Of a stretch of DNA of 64,000 nucleotides, positions 59,223 through 64,000 are shown in pieces. The stretch comes from Sphingomonas aerophila (lineage in GTDB: Bacteria > Pseudomonadota > Alphaproteobacteria > Sphingomonadales > Sphingomonadaceae). Position numbers and translations under genes: made by a program. The stretch lies in the NCBI RefSeq assembly GCF_014199305.1, contig NZ_JACIJK010000004.1, positions 1 through 64,000 on the forward strand. Reading direction: 5' to 3'. Numbering within the stretch: position 1 is the stretch's first letter; each line of letters starts with the position of its first letter. The notes beneath the pieces were generated by a model that was not told where the DNA came from, searched no databases, and saw only the letters and a list, made by a program, of their open reading frames with translations.

Positions 59223-60202
59223 TTACGAGAAACCGATGACCGGGTGCGGAGCATAGGGTTCCTCCAGTCGCCTGATCTCATCATCCGACAGGATCAGGCT
59301 CAACGCCGCGATCGCATCGTCGAGATGCGCGGCTTTCGATGCGCCGACTATCGGAGCTGACACTTCCGGCTTCGCGAGAACCCAGGCAAGCGCGATCTGC
59401 GCGCGGGGTACGCCCCGCTCTCGAGCGATCGTGGCAACTGCCTCCACCACCCGACGGTCCGCGTCGGCGGTATGTTCATAAAGGCTGCGCCCGAACTCGT
59501 CGGTGCGTGACCGCTCGGTTGCGGCGTCCCACTCGCGTGTAAGACGCCCCCGCGCGAGCGGGCTCCACGGGATCACGCCTATTCCTTCAGCGTCGCATAA
59601 CGGCAGCATCTCCCGCTCCTCCTCCCGGTAGAGAAGGTTGAGGTAGTTCTTCATGGTGGCAAAGCGCGTCCAGCCGTTCGCCTCTGACACGTGCAACATG
59701 GTTGCGAACTGCCAGGCGTACATCGAGGAGGCGCCAATGTAGCGCGCCTCGCCGGCCTTCACGACGTCATGAATCGCCTCCAGCGTTTCCTCGATCGGCA
59801 CGTCGGGATCGAACCGATGGATCTGATAAAGGTCGACATAGTCGGTCCCGAGCCGTCGCAGGCTGGCGTCGATCTCGGCCATGATCGCCTTGCGGGACAG
59901 GCCCGCTCCGTTGGGGCCAGGGCGCATCCGCCCATGCACCTTGGTCGCGATCACCGCCTGATCGCGGCTGGTAAACTCCTTCAGGGCACGGCCAACAATC
60001 TCTTCCGAGGTGCCGTCGGAATACACGTTGGCAGTGTCGAAGAAGTTGATCCCGGCCTCGATTGCGCGGCGTAGGATGGGGCGGCTCGCCTCTTCATCCA
60101 GCGTCCAGGCATGGTTGCCGCGATCTGGTATGCCAAAGTCATGCAGCCGAGGCAAAGCCTCGACACGTCGAGTCCGGTGCTGCCGAGCTTCCTGTAATCC
60201 AT
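59223..60202 (-). pseudogene. aldo/keto reductase broken by a one-base frameshift
   Basis: The true start is ATG 60202, with GAGGA five bases upstream: MDYRKLGSTGLDVSRLCLGC, then MT. After that the normal family sequence FGIPDRGNHAWTLDEEASRP is found only in the -1/+2 frame. The coding strand has ACTTTGGC at 60139-60132 where ACTTTTGGC would restore one frame, so one T is missing from a T4 run. The rest is intact: ANVYSDGTSEEIVGRALKEF, the tyrosine in NVYS, Lys in AVIATKVHGRM, His in DLYQIHRFDPD and a full C-terminus to VIGFS. The repaired protein would be about 325 residues of the YajO/tas-like AKR class. It is either a recent pseudogene or a sequencing error. Confidence 0.8.
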
Positions 60203-60312
60203 GGTCGTCCTCGCGTCTGATACTTCCGCCTGCGAACGCTTGATCTCCAGGACTGTGCCTTCCTAGCTGTTCGAGGCTTGTGCATGGCCGCGGGTGCAGC
60301 CACTCTGAAGGC

Positions 60313-61926
60313 ATGAACCGCATCCTCCCGCTGCTTTTCCTACTGACCGCCGCAGCCGACCCGGCCTCGCCGATCCTCTCGCCAGAGCGGATCAAGGCGG
60401 ACGTGCAAAGCTTGAGCGCGGACGACTTTCATGGGCGCGGGCCGACGCAGGTGGGCGAGACCAAGACACTGGACTTCCTGGAACAGCGCTTCGCGGCGCT
60501 GGGGCTCAGGCCTGCGGGGGACCGGGGCTATCGTCAGACCGTAAAGCTGTTGCGCTGGACCCGTGAGCACGCGAGCTTCGAGCTGGAGTTGGGCGGGGCA
60601 AGAAGAACGCTTACGCCCGGGACGGAGATCGCCGCGACCTCGCGGATCATCGGTGCGGACACGGTGGCCCGGGTGCCGGTGGTGTTCGTCGGCTACGGCG
60701 TTGTTGAACCGCGGCTTGGGTACGATCCCTATCGTGGCGTCGACGTGCGCGGCAAACTGGTGGTGGCGCTGGCGGGTGACCCCGATGTGCAAGCGGGACG
60801 CGACCTCGGCTTTGGTGGTCGCGCATTGAGCCCGGCAGCGCGGACCAAGCTGTCCGAAGCGCAGAAGCACGGCGCAGCTGCCTTCCTGCAGATCCACGAG
60901 ACGTTCCCGTCGAGCTACCCCTGGCTTCAGCTTGCTAAGAGCGACGCTGTGCCCGGCTTTGCGCTCGACACGGGCATTGTTCCGCCCGCCTTTGGTGTAC
61001 GCGGCACGTTGCGTAACGACATTGGCGTCGCTCTGCTCCGGCAGGGCGGGCTGGACTATGCCGCCGCCAAGCGTGCTGCGCAGGCTGCTGACTTCCGGGG
61101 CGTCGAAATCAAGGGCGCAACCTTCTCCGCATCAACGACGGTCGCGCTAGACCGGGCAGTGAGCCACAACATCGTCGGCATCCTGCCTGGCACCGATCCG
61201 GCTGCGGGCAGCATCCTCTATGGCGCTCATTGGGATGCTTACGGCGAGAACGACTTCGATCCGCCCGCCGATCGTATCCGCAACGGCGCGATCGACAACG
61301 GCACCGGCACCGCGACGCTGCTTGAGATCGCGCGCGCCTTTACCGCGGCGCCGCGTCCGCGCCGGTCAGTGGTGTTCGCGCTGTGGACCGCGGAGGAGAA
61401 GGGATTGTTGGGCGCAAGCTGGTACGCTGACCATCCGGTGTTGCCGCTGGCGACCACTGCCGCCCAATTCAACCTCGACCCGCACGTCGTGCTTGGCCGT
61501 ACCCGTGATCTGGAGCTGATCGGCGTCGGCCGCACGCCGTTGGAGGCGGATCTCGGTCGCGTTGCGGCCGCACAGGGGCTCCGGCTGACACCCGAGGAGA
61601 ATACCGAGGCGGGCTGGTACTATCGCTCCGACCATTATGCCCTTGCCCAAAAGGGGGTGCCCGGTGTCTATTTCCGCGCTGGCCGCGACCTGGTGCAGGG
61701 CGGGATCGCAGCAGGGGAACGAAAGCGGGCCCGCTACAACGCGGAATGCTACCATCAGACCTGCGACGAGTTCGATGCCAAGTGGGACATGACCGGCGCG
61801 GCGCAGGAGGGCAGTGTCGCCTATGCACTCGGACGCGAGATTGCCCAAGGCGACCGGTGGCCGGGCTGGAACGCGTCGGAGCCTTTCGCCGCGGTGCGTG
61901 CAGCGACCGTCGATCAGCGCCGCTGA
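60313..61926 (+). CDS. secreted M28-family zinc metallopeptidase
   Basis: 537 residues from the ATG at 60313; the ribosome site is weak and a start 11 codons earlier is possible. The signal peptide is MNRILPLLFLLTAAADPASP. A PA-type insert lies at about 120-270 (VFVGYGVVEPRLGYDPYRGV). Zinc ligands of the M28 catalytic domain are in order: His and Asp in LYGAHWDAYG, Asp in NGAIDNGTGTATLLEIA, Glu-Glu in WTAEEKGLLGASWYA, Asp in FNLDPHVVLG and His in ECYHQTCDEFD. It should remove N-terminal amino acids from peptides in the periplasm or outside. It stands alone, 110 bases from the divergent aldo/keto reductase start. Confidence 0.93.
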   Translation: MNRILPLLFLLTAAADPASPILSPERIKADVQSLSADDFHGRGPTQVGETKTLDFLEQRFAALGLRPAGDRGYRQTVKLLRWTREHASFELELGGARRTLTPGTEIAATSRIIGADTVARVPVVFVGYGVVEPRLGYDPYRGVDVRGKLVVALAGDPDVQAGRDLGFGGRALSPAARTKLSEAQKHGAAAFLQIHETFPSSYPWLQLAKSDAVPGFALDTGIVPPAFGVRGTLRNDIGVALLRQGGLDYAAAKRAAQAADFRGVEIKGATFSASTTVALDRAVSHNIVGILPGTDPAAGSILYGAHWDAYGENDFDPPADRIRNGAIDNGTGTATLLEIARAFTAAPRPRRSVVFALWTAEEKGLLGASWYADHPVLPLATTAAQFNLDPHVVLGRTRDLELIGVGRTPLEADLGRVAAAQGLRLTPEENTEAGWYYRSDHYALAQKGVPGVYFRAGRDLVQGGIAAGERKRARYNAECYHQTCDEFDAKWDMTGAAQEGSVAYALGREIAQGDRWPGWNASEPFAAVRAATVDQRR

Positions 61927-62028
61927 ACCTTATGGCGGTCAAAGTCTCCTTGTCAGAACGCAATCTCCGCCTTTCGACGTCGCCCACGCAGGGTTGGCGG
62001 CACTGCGGTAACCGGCATACACAGCAGC

Positions 62029-62520
62029 ATGGCTGACACTTTAGTTCCACCCAAAGAACAGTTCCTGCGCGAGGAAACAATTCGCGGCGGAATGGACCTG
62101 CTTCTTCTCACAAACATCCGTCACCTCAAGAGTGCTGACGAGAAACTAGTCAGCGTTGGGCTAGGTCGTGCTCATCACCGTTTGATGTACGTGGTCAGCC
62201 GGCGGCCAGGTCTCGCGGTGGCCGAACTGCTTGCCATACTTGACGTGACCAAGCAGTCCTACCAGCGCGTCTCCCATGACCTTTTGGGCAAAGGGCTTCT
62301 GGAACAACGTCAGAGCGAACGCGACCGGCGACAACGGCTGCTTTATCTCACCGAAGCAGGCCGCAACCTGGAACGAGAGCTGTTTGACGAGATGCACGGC
62401 AACGTGGCTCAGGCTTATGCCGCGTCCGGCGGCCAGGCGGTGGCCGGCTTCTGGACAGTGTTACAGAATCTGATCGGTGCGGAGGGGCGAGAGCAGTTCC
62501 GCGCACTCCAGGAGCCGTGA
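62029..62520 (+). CDS. MarR-family transcriptional regulator
   Basis: 163 residues. The winged helix covers about 40-110: GRAHHRLMYVVSRRPGLAVA, ELLAILDVTKQSYQRVSHDL and GLLEQRQSERDRRQRLLYLT, the last being the beta-wing with the usual Asp-Arg-Arg. Long helices at both ends would form the dimer. MarR proteins repress genes for stress or detoxification and respond to small aromatic ligands or oxidation. No divergent target gene lies next to it, so its regulon is probably elsewhere or includes itself. The start (ATG 62029) has no strong Shine-Dalgarno. Confidence 0.9.
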   Translation: MADTLVPPKEQFLREETIRGGMDLLLLTNIRHLKSADEKLVSVGLGRAHHRLMYVVSRRPGLAVAELLAILDVTKQSYQRVSHDLLGKGLLEQRQSERDRRQRLLYLTEAGRNLERELFDEMHGNVAQAYAASGGQAVAGFWTVLQNLIGAEGREQFRALQEP

Positions 62521-62578
62521 TCGTCGTCGACCGCTCATCGCACAAGCGCCCCCTAGGGTCTTTAAGTGAGAGGCCGCG

Positions 62579-63520
62579 TCAGGTCGTGCCGTAAGCGCGG
62601 CCCGACTGGATCAGTCGCTGGCGAGAGGTGTTGCCGGGAACGGCGATATGCGTCGCCGGGTCATATTCCTTGCCGATGCCGGGCGACCCTTCAGGCACCC
62701 AGATCTCCACGACCGTGTTGGAATAGCTGTTCGGCAGGTAGCGGATCCAGTACCCGTCTGGATGGTGGCTCCATCGCCCCGTCGGGACGCCGATGCTGCC
62801 GGGCCCCGCCGGCGCCAGGCCTGCCAGCACGGCTACCCGCTCCAGCTCGCCATAGCTGGTTCCCGGCGTGGTCAGCATACGACGCAGGTCCGCTTCCGCT
62901 TGCAGCACAGTCCTGACCTCGCGCGGCAGATTGTCTGCGATCGGTCCGGTGGACAGCATATCAAGCACGTTGCGGTTCAGCCCGGCGAGCTGCCTCGGGG
63001 TCAGCAGCTGCGCCGCAGCCATCCGCTGATCGTTCGACAAGTCCTCGATCTTCGCGCGCGACAGGATCGCCCACAACAGCGCCTGGATGGTGTGCTGGTC
63101 GATCTCCGGGTGCGCAACCGAATTGCGCACGATGGTGATCACCGCGTCTTTGGCCGCGCCAATCGGGGGTGCGTAGAGGTACCCATCGCCACCGCCCGGA
63201 CCATGCGTGCCGGCATGAAGGCAATAGCTCTGGTCGTTAAAGCGGTAATAGCCGGCCTGCAGCATGAAACCGCCATTCGCCGTCCGCTGCAGCACCACCA
63301 GCGCGCGCGCGGCTACGGGCGGAACGAAGCTGTCCTGGCTCGGGTCGCCCCAGCGCGCGTCGGGCAAGCTGGTGGAGATTGGTTCCTTGCGCAAGCTGGG
63401 CATCGAGACACCAACACGCTTCGCCAGATCCCCCAGCCCGAGCCCGCCAAACTGTGCACCGACTGGCACCGCCGACAAGCATACGGCCAATGCCGCTGCG
63501 AAAAACGTTTGCCGTTTCAT
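62579..63520 (-). CDS. secreted protein of unknown function, 313 aa
   Basis: Starts at ATG 63520, with GGGGG four bases upstream; a longer in-frame reading is rejected because the signal peptide would be internal. The signal is MKRQTFFAAALAVCLSAVPV, ending GAQ. The mature protein has a beta-rich first part (ARALVVLQRTANGGFMLQAG, YRFNDQSYCLHAGTHGPGGG), a helical middle (HTIQALLWAILSRAKIEDLS) and a beta-rich end (WSHHPDGYWIRYLPNSYSNT, VVEIWVPEGSPGIGKEYDPA). The YCLHAGTHGPGGGDGY stretch is distinctive. I cannot assign a family. It follows selO in the same direction, with about 320 bases between. Confidence 0.7.
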   Translation of the reverse strand: MKRQTFFAAALAVCLSAVPVGAQFGGLGLGDLAKRVGVSMPSLRKEPISTSLPDARWGDPSQDSFVPPVAARALVVLQRTANGGFMLQAGYYRFNDQSYCLHAGTHGPGGGDGYLYAPPIGAAKDAVITIVRNSVAHPEIDQHTIQALLWAILSRAKIEDLSNDQRMAAAQLLTPRQLAGLNRNVLDMLSTGPIADNLPREVRTVLQAEADLRRMLTTPGTSYGELERVAVLAGLAPAGPGSIGVPTGRWSHHPDGYWIRYLPNSYSNTVVEIWVPEGSPGIGKEYDPATHIAVPGNTSRQRLIQSGRAYGTT

Positions 63521-63843
63521 GTTGCCCCCGGCGCTGCTTCGGGCGTGGTCGTAACGGCGGCGAACCAATCTGTGAAGCGCGATGCTAAGCGTTTCGGCAG
63601 TGAGCTTCACGAACCTGGACCGGACGCCGGGGTTGGAGCTTCAGCCATTCGCCATCGTCGGTTGCTGCCCCGCCGCCCCTGCAACATCTCCTGCGCGAGC
63701 GCCTCGACGAAGCCGTCACAGTCGTCGGTCGTGCAATGGCTCTGGAGGCTCAGGGGTGAGGCTCCGCATACAGTCGGCCAAGTGGCCAGGGGCGGCGGGG
63801 TCCTTGCCGCACAGACCAGTTCGGGTCGCTTCGGCTCTGCGGG
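63521..63843. other. 323-base gap between selO and the secreted-protein gene
   Basis: Short open frames only, none with a ribosome site. It presumably holds the selO terminator and the promoter of the secreted-protein gene. No clear hairpin was found. Confidence 0.4.
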
Positions 63844-64000
63844 TCAGGTGCCGCAGAACGTTGCCGCCACGCGCTCATGGGCCAGTGGCGGCTGGGCGAG
63901 ATCCTGCGCGTCGCGCTGGTCCTCGAAGGGGCGTGAAAGGACGTCGAGTAATCGGCGAAATGGCGCGAAATCAGCCCTGTTCACTGCGGCTGCAATCATG
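63844..64000 (-). CDS. selO: protein adenylyltransferase SelO, C-terminal fragment
   Basis: The gene enters from the right edge; only its last 51 sense codons and the stop are in the window. The visible peptide begins MIAAAVNRADFAPFRRLLDV and continues LSRPFEDQ..., then PPLAHERVAATFCGT and TGA. SelO (YdiU) proteins end in this way, with a helix of the AAVxxGDFAPFxRLL type and the terminal (T/S)FCG(T/S), whose cysteine forms a redox disulfide in the family. SelO is a pseudokinase-fold enzyme that transfers AMP to Ser, Thr or Tyr of redox proteins. The Met at 63999 is internal, not the start. Confidence 0.85.
   Translation of the reverse strand, partial: MIAAAVNRADFAPFRRLLDVLSRPFEDQRDAQDLAQPPLAHERVAATFCGT

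Noticed and set aside
1..64000. CRISPR array, rRNA operon, intact insertion sequence or phage genes
   Set aside because: No evenly spaced direct repeats, rRNA sequence, transposase, integrase or phage structural gene was seen on either strand.

Overview
The window is GC-rich, densely coded alphaproteobacterial DNA, most likely from a sphingomonad (Sphingomonas or a close relative). This is an inference from the gene set: TonB-dependent receptors, an ECF sigma/RskA pair beside a Tat-exported protein, PTS-based N-acetylglucosamine genes with an SIS-type deaminase, an MlaA with a long disordered head, and stress genes with DUF2382. Both ends cut genes: a Tat-signal protein on the left and the C-terminus of SelO on the right.

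Layout. 0-1.5 kb: exported protein (partial), ECF sigma factor and anti-sigma factor. 1.55-3.17 kb: no convincing gene, but a remnant of the 3' end of an initiator-type tRNA followed by a terminator. 3.2-12.8 kb: a sugar-oxidation locus with three TIM-barrel isomerase-type proteins, a GMC flavoprotein with its Tat-exported small subunit and a cytochrome c, a Gfo/Idh/MocA dehydrogenase, an MFS sugar/nucleoside permease and a divergent LacI regulator with a candidate operator. 12.9-24.4 kb: a TSUP permease, an RTX-flanked PQQ-type sugar dehydrogenase, a DUF4173-like membrane protein, ahpC-ahpF, mlaA, a Crp/Fnr regulator and two small genes. 24.5-36.8 kb: a complete chitin-sugar regulon. A TonB receptor, GH20 hexosaminidase, EIIA-HPr-EI fusion and EIICB run one way; a GntR regulator, SIS-type GlcN6P deaminase and NagA run the other way.

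37.1-49.8 kb is the most unusual part. Two operons face each other and end 9 bp apart. The forward one encodes a lipoprotein, a 112-aa protein, a membrane protein and a multidomain cell-wall hydrolase with no signal peptide. The reverse one encodes a 1421-aa membrane protein with a degenerate P-loop-like region, a two-TM protein behind a G9 tract, a DyP-type peroxidase and a cytochrome P450 without the usual I-helix acid/alcohol pair. I know of no described system with this composition; it is my best candidate for an undescribed one.

50-64 kb: an entericidin-like lipoprotein, a fusion of a SARP/BTAD-type regulator with an alpha/beta hydrolase, a YjbR-like protein, a D-2-hydroxyacid dehydrogenase divergent from a TonB receptor, a DUF2382-OmpA-DUF2382 stress operon, an aldo/keto reductase broken by a one-base frameshift, an M28 peptidase, a MarR regulator, a secreted protein of unknown function and the end of selO.

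Starts were reassigned wherever a Shine-Dalgarno sequence or stop/start overlap decided them. All function calls rest on reading the translated sequences; no database search was run.
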